Shown here piece by piece: positions 20,301 through 27,709 of a DNA stretch of 64,000 bases. The first letter of the stretch is position 1. Every line of letters starts with the position of its first letter. The notes under the pieces were generated by a model. It saw only the letters and a list, made by a program, of their open reading frames with translations, did not search any database and was not told the DNA's origin. The DNA is taken from the NCBI RefSeq assembly GCF_047777955.1, contig NZ_CP180537.1:1178001-1242000 (forward strand), read 5' to 3'. The translations under genes were made by a program, and so were the position numbers. The stretch is from Didemnitutus sp047777955 (lineage in GTDB: Bacteria > Verrucomicrobiota > Verrucomicrobiia > Opitutales > Opitutaceae).

Positions 20301-20651
20301 GCCGACGCCGAACCCTCCCGAGAAGGACGTGAACGTGCGCGTCGTGCCGCCGGCGTCGGTGACGGCCACCGCGTAGATGCCCGCGTCGGCGCTCTGGGCG
20401 TTGGCGAGGGTATAAGTCGCGGAGGTGGCGCCGGCGATCGGGGTGGCGCCGCGATACCATTGGTAGCTCAGGGGAGCGGTGCCGGTGGCCTCGACGCTGA
20501 ATGTGACGGTCGAGCCCAGTGCGACTGTTTGCGAGAGCGGGAATTTCGTGATCGTGGGTTGCGCACCGGCGAATGCCGGGAACAGGATCACGGGCGCCAC
20601 GCACGCCAGGCGGCGCGCACGACTGAAAACGGAGGATAAGCAGGGGAGCAT
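17367..20651 (-). CDS. Secreted multidomain surface protein: Ig-like, RCC1 repeats, Ig-like, NHL repeats, C-terminal sorting tail
   Basis: 1094 residues starting at the ATG at 20651 with a signal peptide (ends PAFAGAQ near residue 30). Domain order: Ig-like 31-110 (YQWYRGATPIAGATSATYTL), about seven RCC1 repeats 118-470 (HTLYLKADGSLWGMGADQYG and variants), Ig-like near 478-560, a further beta-sandwich region near 575-650, six NHL repeats near 660-980 (GNLYVADTGNHTIRKI and variants), Ig-like 985-1062 (YQWKKDGALIPGATTSSYSI). The tail is Gly/Ser-rich, then GAPSVGFLAVAALAAGLRVL and RRRV. A hydrophobic helix followed by arginines is the architecture of cell-surface sorting signals such as PEP-CTERM, but this one has GAPS instead of PEP. 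RCC1 and NHL are beta-propellers, so binding is likely; no catalytic site is seen. Confidence 0.9.
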   Translation of the reverse strand: MLPCLSSVFSRARRLACVAPVILFPAFAGAQPTITKFPLSQTVALGSTVTFSVEATGTAPLSYQWYRGATPIAGATSATYTLANAQSADAGIYAVAVTDAGGTTRTFTSFSGGFGVGAEHTLYLKADGSLWGMGADQYGQLGQGSTQYYRLQPLPIATNVVAATGGYQHTLFLKSDGTLWAMGNNYYGQLGDGTTITRSTPVQVASGVAAIAAGAQHSLFLKTDGTLWAMGNNGGQLGDGTMIARSTPVQVATSVRAIAAGNAHSLFIKTDGTLWAMGLNNYGQLGDGTSTSRPTPVQIATDVTAVAAGAYHTLFLKSDGSGWAVGSNGSGQLGDGAPTYSRLSPVQVFASGISKIAAGSFHSLFLKADGTLWGTGYNAYGQLGDPSTANRSVPIQIATDVTDVVGSEYSTVYRRSDATLWGIGYNAYGMFGDGTTASRTTPGPILGPSDTPAVLVINLPPLITTQPVSGEVTAGNTVSLSVAVSGTTPMTFQWFKDGVAIPNAKGIGYTISSFSIAHAGDYTVTATNSVGSATSTPASLALKLPIVTEQVAAAGKVAAFAATTGGTGTIVWQVSKDGGATWTTLGDGDDYSGTAAAILKVLHPTAAMNNYLYRYQVTSSSGTTVSSTGALLSTFQSPLTMPSGIAADTNGNLYITDAAAQTLVKVGSDLRPVVLAGKSGEMGSADGSGSNARFNEPGGFFLSAEGKIGLADTSNSTLRVFLDGAVTTLAGKAGTSGTADGDGAAASFREPTGVSADLAGNYIVADQGNHTIRTVTAAGHVVTLAGQPGLPGTVDAIGTNASFNRPFALVTRRDNLWSTNWGTGNNGYGTIFVSDQGNHTIRTIQTNGQVSTYIGLPGQAGSANGPRTQARLNRPSGLVMDPDGNLYVADTGNHTIRKIDTMGQVTTFAGLPGVAGLMDGRGPQALFNEPEGLGINGKTLYVADTGNGVIRQITSDGTVTTLRILGNVPSITIQPVNQTVIAGAGASFSVTATGEGTLTYQWKKDGALIPGATTSSYSIASVSSTSVGNYTVSVANAWGSTESSVATLALGTPPPPSGGSGSGGAAGGGGGAPSVGFLAVAALAAGLRVLRRRV

Positions 20652-20889
20652 GGCGGAAAGGTTCCTCCCTGCACGACAGCCGGCGCGCCTCAACCCGCTA
20701 GCCACGCCGCGCGTTTACGGATGGTCTGCGCGGAGGGTGGGCCGGTTTCGGGCCCCGCGCGGGCGTGGGGAGCCGGCCGCGGGCGGGACGGAAGGGGCGG
20801 ACCCGGGACCAACCGGCATCTGAGTCGCCGCCGGGCCATCCGGGGGCCGGCGAGGCGAACCAAACCGCCGGTTGCGAGTCTCAGGGGGC

Positions 20890-21141
20890 ATGAAGAAAGC
20901 CCGGGTGAAAGTGCCGTGGCCGGAGGGGCTGCATCTGCGTCGGGCGGTGCAGCTGGTGAAGACCGCGCAGCGTTTCCGCTGCGTGTTGCAGATCCGGAGC
21001 GAGGAACGGATCGCGGACCTGCGCAGCCTGCTGAGCGTGATCGCGCTGTGCGCGGCGATGGGGGCAACCCTCGATCTCGAGGCGGCGGGGGACGACGAAC
21101 AGGAGGCCCTGCAGACGGTGCAGCAGCTCTTCGATGCCTGA
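20890..21141 (+). CDS. HPr-like phosphocarrier domain protein
   Basis: 83 residues with the HPr fold pattern. EGLHLRRAVQLVK aligns with the HPr active-site loop GLHTRPAAxFVK, placing His15 and Arg17 exactly as in HPr, but with Arg instead of the conserved Pro18. Ser46 (RSLLSVIAL), the site phosphorylated by HPr kinase in Firmicutes and many proteobacteria, is also at the right position. The DLEAAGDDEQEAL segment matches the HPr C-terminal helix start. It could be a phosphocarrier in a nitrogen-type or kinase-linked system, or a non-catalytic paralogue. The ATG at 20890 follows CAGGGGG closely; a TTG at 20872 is an alternative. A secreted DUF1080 gene starts 58 bp downstream. Confidence 0.8.
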   Translation: MKKARVKVPWPEGLHLRRAVQLVKTAQRFRCVLQIRSEERIADLRSLLSVIALCAAMGATLDLEAAGDDEQEALQTVQQLFDA

Positions 21142-21199
21142 ACCGCACTCCGCGGCGGATTTGCTTTGCCCGGCCGGCCCCGGCGTGGGACGACCGGGC

Positions 21200-21850
21200 A
21201 TGCGCACGACCACCGCTGGGATGATCGCGGCCCTCCTGCTGGGCGCGCTGGCAACCGGGAGAGCGGCCGAGCCGCGTCCGCTGCTCGACGCCGCCCGGCT
21301 CACCGACTGGGAATACGTCACCCCCGGCCAGACGGCATCGCTCGCCGGCGTGTGCACGGTCGAGGCCGACGGCAGCCTGCGCTTCGCCGGCAAGCCCACG
21401 GGCTTCGTCGCCACGAAGGCGGTCCACGGCGACTACCGCCTGCACGTCGAGTGGCGCTGGACGGACAAGCCCGGCAACGGCGGCGTGCTGCTGCACATCA
21501 CGACCGGCCCGAAGGACCGCGCGTGGCCGGAGAGCTTCCAGGTGCAGACCAAGCACCACAGCGCCGGCGACCTGCTGCCGATGGCGGGGGCGACTTTCGC
21601 CGAGCCGATCACGAGTCCGGCCGGCGCCGCCGCCGCGCGCGGGCACGCGGCCGCGGATTCGGAGCGGCCGGCCGGCGAATGGAACCGCGCCGACATCGTC
21701 TGCCGTGGCGGCGAGATCACGGTGACGATCAACGGCGTCGAGCAGAACCACGTGACGGGCTGCTCCGCCCGCGCGGGACGGATCGGCCTGCAGTTCGAGG
21801 GCACGCCGTTCGCCGTGCGCGCCGTGCAGATCGAGCCGCTGGCGCCCTAG
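21200..21850 (+). CDS. Secreted DUF1080 (3-keto-disaccharide hydrolase-like) protein
   Basis: 216 residues: a signal peptide (MRTTTAGMIAALLLGALATG, then RAAEP) and one DUF1080 domain, a concanavalin-like beta-sandwich. Matching segments are DWEYVTPG near the start, DYRLHVEWRWTDKPGNGGVL, DRAWPESFQVQTKHHSAGDL, EWNRADIVCRGGEITVTING and GRIGLQFEGTPFAVRAVQI. Members of the family, common in Verrucomicrobiota and Planctomycetota, include 3-keto-glycoside hydrolases that act after sugar oxidation. The start at 21200 is chosen for the signal peptide. An in-frame ATG at 21134, overlapping the HPr-like stop, would put 22 residues before it. Probably the second gene of a short transcription unit. Confidence 0.88.
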   Translation: MRTTTAGMIAALLLGALATGRAAEPRPLLDAARLTDWEYVTPGQTASLAGVCTVEADGSLRFAGKPTGFVATKAVHGDYRLHVEWRWTDKPGNGGVLLHITTGPKDRAWPESFQVQTKHHSAGDLLPMAGATFAEPITSPAGAAAARGHAAADSERPAGEWNRADIVCRGGEITVTINGVEQNHVTGCSARAGRIGLQFEGTPFAVRAVQIEPLAP

Positions 21851-21868
21851 CGCCCGCGGCGCGGCGAG

Positions 21869-22216
21869 CTAGAGCCCGAGGGCGGTGCGGGTCTTTTTCG
21901 GCAGGCCGGCGGCGACGAGGGCGTGGCTGCGGCGGATGCGTTCCCGGAGCTGCGGCTCCGGCAGCGCGGCGAAGTCGGCGACGTGCACCCAGTGGCGCTT
22001 GGCGAAATACGGCGCCTGGCCGATGCCGTCGAGGTCGACGAGCGCGTCGAACTCCTCCGGCTCCACCTTGAACGTCGCGCCCTCGAGCACGCTGCCGTCG
22101 AGCGAGAGCACGAGGAACACCTTGCCCGCGACCTTGTAGACCAGCCCGCCCCACTGGGCGACCACGGTCACGTGCGGCAGGGCGAGGGCGAAGGACTGGA
22201 GGCGGTCGAGGAGCAC
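21869..22216 (-). CDS. MmcQ/YjbR family protein
   Basis: 115 residues of the YjbR-like 'double wing' DNA-binding fold. Visible are WGGLVYKVAGKVFLVLSLDG, FKVEPEEFDAL, YFAKRHWVHVADFAALPEPQ and LRERIRRSHALVAAGLPKKT, which is the family pattern (the KRHWV box and the final helix with LPKK). The predicted start is GTG at 22216; there is no ATG upstream within the same frame before a stop-rich stretch. The family is widespread and of unknown role. It is convergent with the DUF1080 gene with 18 bp between stops. Confidence 0.85.
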   Translation of the reverse strand: MLLDRLQSFALALPHVTVVAQWGGLVYKVAGKVFLVLSLDGSVLEGATFKVEPEEFDALVDLDGIGQAPYFAKRHWVHVADFAALPEPQLRERIRRSHALVAAGLPKKTRTALGL

Positions 22217-22351
22217 GGCGCGATTGCAGCAAACCCCGGCCGGTCACGCACGGCGGAAAATGAGCCGCGCCGGCCGAAAAGCGGGCAGAGCCAGGCGCAC
22301 CGGGTCGCGCGCGCCGCTCGCGGGCACAGACGCGGGCGGCGGCCCCGACCG

Positions 22352-22903
22352 TCAGGACGCGCCGGCCGGGTCGCGTGCGCCGGCGCGCTGGAAGAGCAGG
22401 GCGGTCGCGACGAAGAGGAAGGCGAAGAAGCCGTTCGCGCCGAAGACGCGGGCGACCGGGATGACGGGCTCGACGCCCCAGGCGTAGAGCGCCAGCGCGG
22501 GCACGAGCAGCTGCGCGCCGGCCATGGCGAGGAAGGTCCGCGCGAGACCGCGCGGGCGGAAATCCGCGGCGAGCGCGCCGAGGACGCCGATGGCGAGCAC
22601 GCCGAGATACAGGGCGTTCGCCGGATGGTTTTCCCGGCCGACGAGGCCGACGGCGAGGTTGACCCAGACCATGAAGAGCGTGGAGCCCACCGCGGCCGCG
22701 GCGGCGAGCCGGCCGACGGGATCGCGGCGGCGGCGCAGGAGGAAGCGCAGCGCCAGGCCGGCGCTGGCCAGCACGACGTAGGCGACAACGAAGTCGGAGC
22801 CGGTCCAGTTCACCTCGGCGGTGAAGCGCATCGCGACGAGCGGCACGAGCAGGAGCAGCGCGGGAACGAGGAGGGCGGCGAGCAGCAGGCGGTCTTTGGT
22901 CAT
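22352..22903 (-). CDS. Polytopic membrane protein of unknown function
   Basis: 183 residues, MTKDRLLLAALLVPALLLLV start. Five or six transmembrane helices are likely: about 5-25, 40-58, 70-90, 97-115, 125-145 and 155-175. Short charged loops include RRRRDPVGR and FRPRGLAR, consistent with positive-inside topology. The motif GRENHPANALYLGVL lies in the third loop. No transporter or enzyme signature is recognised; the layout resembles small uncharacterised membrane families found in Bacteroidota and Verrucomicrobiota. About 135 bp upstream of the YjbR gene on the same strand. Confidence 0.7.
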   Translation of the reverse strand: MTKDRLLLAALLVPALLLLVPLVAMRFTAEVNWTGSDFVVAYVVLASAGLALRFLLRRRRDPVGRLAAAAAVGSTLFMVWVNLAVGLVGRENHPANALYLGVLAIGVLGALAADFRPRGLARTFLAMAGAQLLVPALALYAWGVEPVIPVARVFGANGFFAFLFVATALLFQRAGARDPAGAS

Positions 22904-23056
22904 GGGCGCAGGATGCCGGCGCTGTGTGAAAGGGTGATGAAGCCGGCGTGAAATCGGACGGAAAACCCCGGACCGCGCCGCGCGGGCCGTCTCCCCGCTC
23001 GCGCCCGGCCCGGCCGGGGCGCGGCGCGGGCGCGCGAAGCCGCGGGCGGCCGCGGC

Positions 23057-23629
23057 TCAGAGGCGCAGCAGCCCGCGGAAGCCGCGGCCGCTGTAGTAGG
23101 AGTCGGCGCCGTTGTGGCCGATGAAGACGCGGTTGTAGCGGCGGTCGCCGTAGATGGCGCCGCCGAGCGCGCGGATGTCCGGCGGGGTCTTCAGCCAGCT
23201 CGAGGTCTTGGTGTCGAACTCGCCGAGCTTCTGCAGGGCGAAATACTGCTCCTCGTCGAGCAGTTCGACGCCGAGGGATTCGGCGAGCTCGGTGACGCAG
23301 CCCTGCGGCGGGAATTTCTTGCGGCCGTCCAGCGCCGCGCGGTCGTAGCAGAGGCTCTGGCGCCCGGCCGGGCTCTGCGGCGCGCAGTCGACGACGAGGA
23401 ACTCGCCCGTCTTCGCGTCCCGGCCGATGACATCGGGTTCGCCGCCGGTGGCCTCCATCCGCTCGAGGACCGCGAGCTTGGCCGGGGCGGCGTCGAGGCG
23501 CTTTTGCACGGCGGCCCAGGTCAGGCCGGCGTGGCGGTGCGGGTGCTGCTCGAAACGGGCCTGCAGGGTCGCGAGCAGCGCGGAGCGCGACGGGGCCGGC
23601 ATGGTTTTCTTCGCCTGCGTGGATTTCAT
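23057..23629 (-). CDS. DUF4256 family protein
   Basis: 190 residues. Sequence features of the DUF4256 family are present: LTWAAVQKRLDAAPAKLAVL, RMEATGGEPDVIGRDAKTGE, DCAPQSPAGRQSLCYDRAAL, CVTELAESLGVELLDEEQY, TKTSSWLKTPPDIRALGGAI and YNRVFIGHNGADSYYSGRGF. The family has no known function. The ATG at 23629 gives MKSTQAKKTMPAP. A much longer open frame upstream is high-GC noise. It is divergent from the small gene at 23882, with about 250 bp between the starts, where I see no clear promoter. Confidence 0.85.
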   Translation of the reverse strand: MKSTQAKKTMPAPSRSALLATLQARFEQHPHRHAGLTWAAVQKRLDAAPAKLAVLERMEATGGEPDVIGRDAKTGEFLVVDCAPQSPAGRQSLCYDRAALDGRKKFPPQGCVTELAESLGVELLDEEQYFALQKLGEFDTKTSSWLKTPPDIRALGGAIYGDRRYNRVFIGHNGADSYYSGRGFRGLLRL

Positions 23630-23881
23630 GGCGCGGAGGAGCGGGAGGAAACGCCGTGCGCGGCGCGTTGGCAAACGGGAAGTCTGCCGCCGTCGCGCGG
23701 GGCGGACCGGGAACTCGCCCGCGGCCGCGCCCGGCCGCGGCCGTCTCGCGGCTTGTGTCGCGACGGGCCGGGGAGTAGAAGATCGCTGCGGCACCGGCCG
23801 GAAGCCCGGGCCCGCGCAGCGGCGGTTGCACCCGGGATTCCCGCGCCGGCGGCACGCGAACTCCGCGAGGAGGAACAGGCC

Positions 23882-24100
23882 ATGAACACGATCAGGATCA
23901 TCATCACGAATGCGGACGGCATGGTGCTGGACAGCGCGATGCTCTCCACGGCCGACGAGACCAACGCGATCGCCTACCGGGTGATCAAGGGCGAGGTCGA
24001 CGTGCGCCCCGACGAGGCGGTGCTCGTGCTCGGTCCGTGCCAGCGCAAGTTCCGGGAACACACGCCGGCCGAGAACCCCGTGGGCATGCTCTGCAGCTGA
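23882..24100 (+). CDS. Small protein of unknown function (72 residues)
   Basis: 72 residues, preceded by a good ribosome-binding site (GAGGAGGAA, 8 bases before the ATG). The sequence begins MNTIRIIITNADGMVLDSAM and ends ENPVGMLCS, with RVIKGEVDVRPDEAVLVLGP in the middle. It is acidic, soluble and shows one Cys near the middle and one near the C-terminus. Nothing recognisable. The strong ribosome-binding site, coding bias and clean stop support a real gene. Its neighbours (DUF4256 divergent, VOC gene convergent 114 bp away) do not suggest a role. Confidence 0.65.
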   Translation: MNTIRIIITNADGMVLDSAMLSTADETNAIAYRVIKGEVDVRPDEAVLVLGPCQRKFREHTPAENPVGMLCS

Positions 24101-24214
24101 GGCCGGCGATGGCCGGCCCCGTCCGCCGCCGGCACCGCGGGGCGGACGCGGCGGGCGTGCGGCGCGCGGGAGGACGCCCGCGCGGGCGCCGCCGTCCACG
24201 CGCGCGGCGCGGGC

Positions 24215-24691
24215 CTAGCCGCGGCGCGCCGCCTCGATCTTCGCGACGTCGATCTTGCCCATCGTCATCATCGCGGCGAAGGCGCGCTTCGCCTCGTCGC
24301 CGCCGGCGGCCATCGCGTCGCTCAGCGCGCGCGGCGTGATCTGCCAGGAAATGCCCCAGCGGTCGCGGCACCAGCCGCATTGGCTTTCCTCGCCGCCGTT
24401 GCCGACGATCGCGTTCCAGTAGCGGTCGGTCTCGGCCTGGTCGTCTGTGGCGACCTGGAACGAGAAGGCCTCGCTGTGCTGGAACATCGGGCCGCCGTTC
24501 AGGCCGAGACACGGGAGGCCCAGCACGGTGAACTCGACCGTGAGGACGTCGCCGGCCTTGCCCATCGGGTAGTCGCCCGGCGCGCGGTGCACGCCGGTGA
24601 CGCGGCTGTCGGGAAAGGTCGCGGCGTAGAAACGGGCCGCGGCCTCGGCGTCCTTGTCGAACCAGAGGCAGATGGTGTTCTTGGGTTTCAT
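24215..24691 (-). CDS. VOC superfamily protein (PhnB/3-demethylubiquinone methyltransferase-like)
   Basis: 158 residues. The fold is the glyoxalase/bleomycin-resistance type seen in PhnB-like proteins: NTICLWFDKDAEAAARFYAA opens the first betaalphabetabetabeta module, VEFTVLGLPCLGLNGGPMF and HSEAFSFQVATDDQAETDRY the second, and CGWCRDRWGISWQITPRAL closes it with the WGxxWQ motif typical of this group. The common name '3-demethylubiquinone-9 3-methyltransferase' is historical and not a proven activity. The RibD-like reductase gene lies 88 bp upstream on the same strand, a pair often seen in sets of small accessory enzymes. Confidence 0.9.
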   Translation of the reverse strand: MKPKNTICLWFDKDAEAAARFYAATFPDSRVTGVHRAPGDYPMGKAGDVLTVEFTVLGLPCLGLNGGPMFQHSEAFSFQVATDDQAETDRYWNAIVGNGGEESQCGWCRDRWGISWQITPRALSDAMAAGGDEAKRAFAAMMTMGKIDVAKIEAARRG

Positions 24692-24779
24692 CGGGGGTCT
24701 CCTTCGGTGGGCGGGTGGGCTTCTGGACGAAAATGGGTTCGAAGCGGTTCTCGCGCGCCGCCGCGGGTGGGGCGGGCGT

Positions 24780-25364
24780 TCAGGCGCGAGCCGGCAACGG
24801 TCCGGCGACGCGGTAGGAATTCAAGAGGATGCCCGAGGGAAACGGTTGCGTGCTCACGAGGGCGAGCGTGCGTCCGGGCGTGCCGTCCGCGAAGAGGCGT
24901 TTCCCCGTGCCCACCAGAACCGGATAGATACACAGCGCGATTTCGTCCGCCAGTCCGTGGGCGAGCAGGGTCGAGGTCAGCGTCGAGCTCCCCCACAGAA
25001 TCAGGTCGGGGCCGTCCGACGCCTTGAGATCGCGGACGCTGGCGACGAGGTCCGGTCCAAGCGCCCGGGCCGGGCCCCACGGCAGATCGGCGGGCCGGTG
25101 GGTGACGACGAATTTGGTCGCCGCGTTGAAGGGATCCGCGATCGGACCGCCCGGCGCCTGGGGCCAGTAGCCCGACCACAGGTCGTAGGTGCGACGACCC
25201 AACAGCAGATCGAAGCGTGAGCCCTGCGCCGCCACGATGGCGTCGCGGCCACCCGGCGTGCGGAACGGCACCGTCCAGTCGGCGTAAGGGAAACCGTCGC
25301 CGTCGGCGGAGTGCTGGATCACGCCGTCCAGCGAGATGTGTTCGAGGATTTTGAGAGTGCGCAT
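24780..25364 (-). CDS. Dihydrofolate reductase-fold protein (RibD C-terminal domain family)
   Basis: 194 residues, MRTLKILEHISLDGVIQHSA start. The pattern is that of the RibD C-terminal/DHFR-like family: EHISLDGVI, FDLLLGRRTYDLWSGYWP, PFNAATKFVVTHRP, LKASDGPDLILWGSSTLTS and LCIYPVLVGTGKRLFADG. This family reduces pteridine- or flavin-type substrates with NADPH, but most stand-alone members, like this one, have no known substrate. It lies 88 bp upstream of the VOC gene on the same strand and just left of the gene-poor repeat region that starts at 25365. Confidence 0.9.
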   Translation of the reverse strand: MRTLKILEHISLDGVIQHSADGDGFPYADWTVPFRTPGGRDAIVAAQGSRFDLLLGRRTYDLWSGYWPQAPGGPIADPFNAATKFVVTHRPADLPWGPARALGPDLVASVRDLKASDGPDLILWGSSTLTSTLLAHGLADEIALCIYPVLVGTGKRLFADGTPGRTLALVSTQPFPSGILLNSYRVAGPLPARA

Positions 25365-25548
25365 GATCGGGGGTGGGTCTGACGGGGCGGCGGGCGGCGC
25401 GGAGGCGTTCGCGGTTTATGATTCAACGAACGAGGAACGCGATGCCGGACATCCAGCCGGCCTTTCCCGGGGCTCGATCGGCGCCGGCGGGAGGCTCCCC
25501 GCGCCCGGTGGGGGCCGCCGCGCCGCCGCGGAGATCGCCGTGGGAGCA

Positions 25549-25863
25549 CGAAACCTCAGTCTGCGGGCTCAAAAGCTCAGCATTTCATTTACAAACCTCG
25601 CTCTCCGACTTTCCAGACTGAGGTTTCCATTTACAAAACGGAGTCTGCGACTTTCGAGACAGGGCCTCCGCCTTTACAATAGAGGCTTCCGAAGATGCGA
25701 AAGAGGCGATTTCATTTACAAACCCGGCCTTGGCAGCTGTGAGACCGGGCCCGGCGAAGCCCCAAAGTGAGTTTTCGGGCACGAAAACCGGCTCCACGAA
25801 GAGCGTGACTGGCTCTTTGCGCAGCGAGACCGGCTCCCCCGAGTCCCAGACCGGCTGCCGAAC
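25549..25863. repeat. Degenerate 21-bp tandem array, about 15 units, heptapeptide periodicity
   Basis: Fifteen consecutive 21-bp units can be laid out without gaps from 25549. Each unit carries a core close to CGAAACCGGCTCTCCGACTT, most often seen as (C/A)GA, then AC(C/A), then GGCT or CTCG, then TTCGA. Examples start at 25591, 25633, 25780, 25822 and 25843. One plus frame reads as seven-residue repeats (TNLALRL, TKRSLRL, SRQGLRL) until a stop at 25768. One minus frame also stays open and gives repeats such as EPVSLRK and EPVTLFV. The left half contains ATTTACAAA runs and is less GC-rich than its flanks. The rest of 25365-26114 (flanks 25365-25548 and 25864-26114) shows no convincing gene. 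Direct-repeat spacing excludes a CRISPR array, because there are no spacers. Confidence 0.7.
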
Positions 25864-26114
25864 CTCGCGAGGCCGCTCGCGGAGAAGCGCGGCGCACGGC
25901 GAGCGGTCGAGGGTTCGGCCGCGGCTGGCGCGGACATCACGGGCGGGATCGGTGGGTTGGGACATCGAGAGCTGGAGCAGGCTCCCGGGCACTCGGTTTC
26001 CTGTGCGAGGCCGGGGAATAGGCTGCGCGCCGGGGACTCGTATCCTGCGATGTCGCTTTCGAGAACATCCGCACCGAACAAGCCCTCTTCCCCGGCCGGG
26101 AAAGGATTCCGCTG

Positions 26115-26644
26115 ATGGCTCCGGCGCCCGATCCCTCGCCGGCGGACTCCCCGGGCTGGACGATCCGCCCGTTGCGCGCCGCCGACCACGGCGCGCTGCT
26201 CCGCCTCAACGCCGAGTGTCGGCCGGCCGTGGCGGCGCTGGAAGCGGGAGACCTCCCGGCGCTCCTGGACGTCGCCGGCCATCACCTCGCGGCCGTGGAT
26301 CGGAGCGGAGAGGTGCTCGGCTACCTGCTGGCGTTCCCGCGCGCGTCGGCGTTCGACGACACCGAGATCGCCGCGCTGCGCCGGCTGATCGCCGAGCCGT
26401 TCCACTACATCTGTCAGGTCGCGTTGGCGCGCGAGCACCGCGGGCGCGGGATCGGCCGGGCCTTCTACGCCGCGGTGGCGGACGCCGCGCGCCGGCAGGA
26501 GCGCGGCGGCTCTGCTGCGACGTCAACCTCGACCCGCCCAACCCGGAGTCGATGGCCTTTCACCGGCGGCTGGGCTTCCGATCACTCGCCACCGGCACCG
26601 CCGGCAACGGCTTCGCCATCGCCTATCTCGTCCACGATCTCTGA
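26115..26644 (+). CDS. GNAT family N-acetyltransferase (frameshifted)
   Basis: About 176 residues if repaired. The first part (WTIRPLRAADHGALLRLNAE, FHYICQVALAREHRGRGIGR, AFYAAVADAARR) contains the acetyl-CoA loop RGRGIG. The last part (LCCDVNLDPPNPESMAFHRR, then LGFRSLATG and YLVHDL) carries the motif B region in the next frame. The break lies near 26500-26520, and the span of 530 bp is one base short of a multiple of three. The order of motifs fits acetyltransferases with the SxxFHxxLGF element, of unknown acceptor. The first ATG at 26115 gives MAPAPDPSPADSPG. Reading on in the first frame yields only Ser/Pro/Thr-rich nonsense. Confidence 0.85.
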
Positions 26645-26772
26645 GCGCGCACCGCGGCCGTCGTCGGGGATCCGAATGCCGCCGTGCGATTTAGCTTCAT
26701 TTGGAGCGAACTGTCCCGATGGAGAATTTCTCCCCTGTCTCGGTCTCCACGCTCCACGCTTCTCGTCTTTCC

Positions 26773-27420
26773 ATGCGCCTGGCGATTGTCCTCGTTTTTG
26801 CCCTGTCGGCCGGCCTGCTGCCGGCGGCCCAGATCATCCAAACTGACAGCTTCACGACCTCGGGCACGTTCTCGGGTGCCGGAAGCCATGATGTGATTCC
26901 CAACAATCTGTTCGCGGCTTCATTCCAGCCGTTCGACAGCAACCTGGGCACGCTCGATTCCTTTTCGATCGTCTGGACGCTGAACGTGACCTGGACCTAC
27001 ACGCAGGTCTCGGGCGACAACCATTCGATCAGCGGCAGCGTCACGGCCTACCTGAACAATGTCAGCTACACTGGCACCGGTGGCGGCAGCGGCTACTCCC
27101 TTCCCGGCACGGGGACACGGAGCATCAATCCGAACACGTCGGCGACTTATACCGTTTCCTCCATTTCGGGCGGCACGGGAGCCAGCTTGCTCGCGATCGT
27201 CACCGGCCAGGATTCCTTTCAGGCGCGCTACGTCGACGGCATCACGGGATCGTTCATCGGCAACCCGTCCATCGACCTGACGGCGACGGCCAATGTGACG
27301 CTCACCTACAACTATTCGGCCGTGCCGGAGCCGGCGACTTACGGATTGCTGGCGGGCGTCGGCGCATTCGGGGGAGCATTGGTTCGCCGCCGGCTCAAGC
27401 GCCGGACAGCCGGCGTGTGA
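26773..27420 (+). CDS. PEP-CTERM sorting-domain exported protein
   Basis: 215 residues. The signal peptide (MRLAIVLVFALSAGLLPAAQ) is followed by a Ser/Thr/Gly/Asn-rich secreted body with no recognised catalytic domain (TLDSFSIVWTLNVTWTYTQV, TASANVT-like strands). The C-terminus has the canonical PEP-CTERM signal: the VPEPATYGLL motif, a hydrophobic helix (AGVGAFGGAL) and a basic tail (VRRRLKRR). Such proteins are exported, cleaved by an exosortase and anchored or released, often with exopolysaccharide. No exosortase gene is in this window. Starts at 26719 or 26701 are possible but would lengthen the N-region; no good ribosome-binding site decides. Confidence 0.85.
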   Translation: MRLAIVLVFALSAGLLPAAQIIQTDSFTTSGTFSGAGSHDVIPNNLFAASFQPFDSNLGTLDSFSIVWTLNVTWTYTQVSGDNHSISGSVTAYLNNVSYTGTGGGSGYSLPGTGTRSINPNTSATYTVSSISGGTGASLLAIVTGQDSFQARYVDGITGSFIGNPSIDLTATANVTLTYNYSAVPEPATYGLLAGVGAFGGALVRRRLKRRTAGV

Positions 27421-27709
27421 TCCGCGGGCCATCGCGCCCGCGATCTAGCGCCGTGCAGGAGCTGATCGGGGTCCGTGAGGGCCAACGTCACGCCGAGCGC
27501 GGGCTGCTTGCTCCAGGCGTCGCCCCGGCGGATGGGGGTGGGGAGTCTTTCGGCACTCGCGGAGGCCGACGGGAAGCCGGCGGGCGCGTCGCATTCTCCC
27601 TCGAACGTGGGATTCAAGGCCGCGCGGCCAATCGGTAAGCTGTCGCGTCCGGCATTGCCGTCGCTCCGCCCTCCTGGCGGAGTGCGCGGAGGATCGGACC
27701 TCTTCCCCC

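Noticed and set aside
25336..25770. Protein-coding gene across the heptad array on the plus strand
   Set aside because: The frame starts in GC-rich noise, ends at a stop inside the array, and units drift freely. It is possible as a relic but not supported as a present gene.
25549..25863. CRISPR array
   Set aside because: The repeated units are contiguous with no spacers and degenerate in sequence, and no cas genes are nearby.
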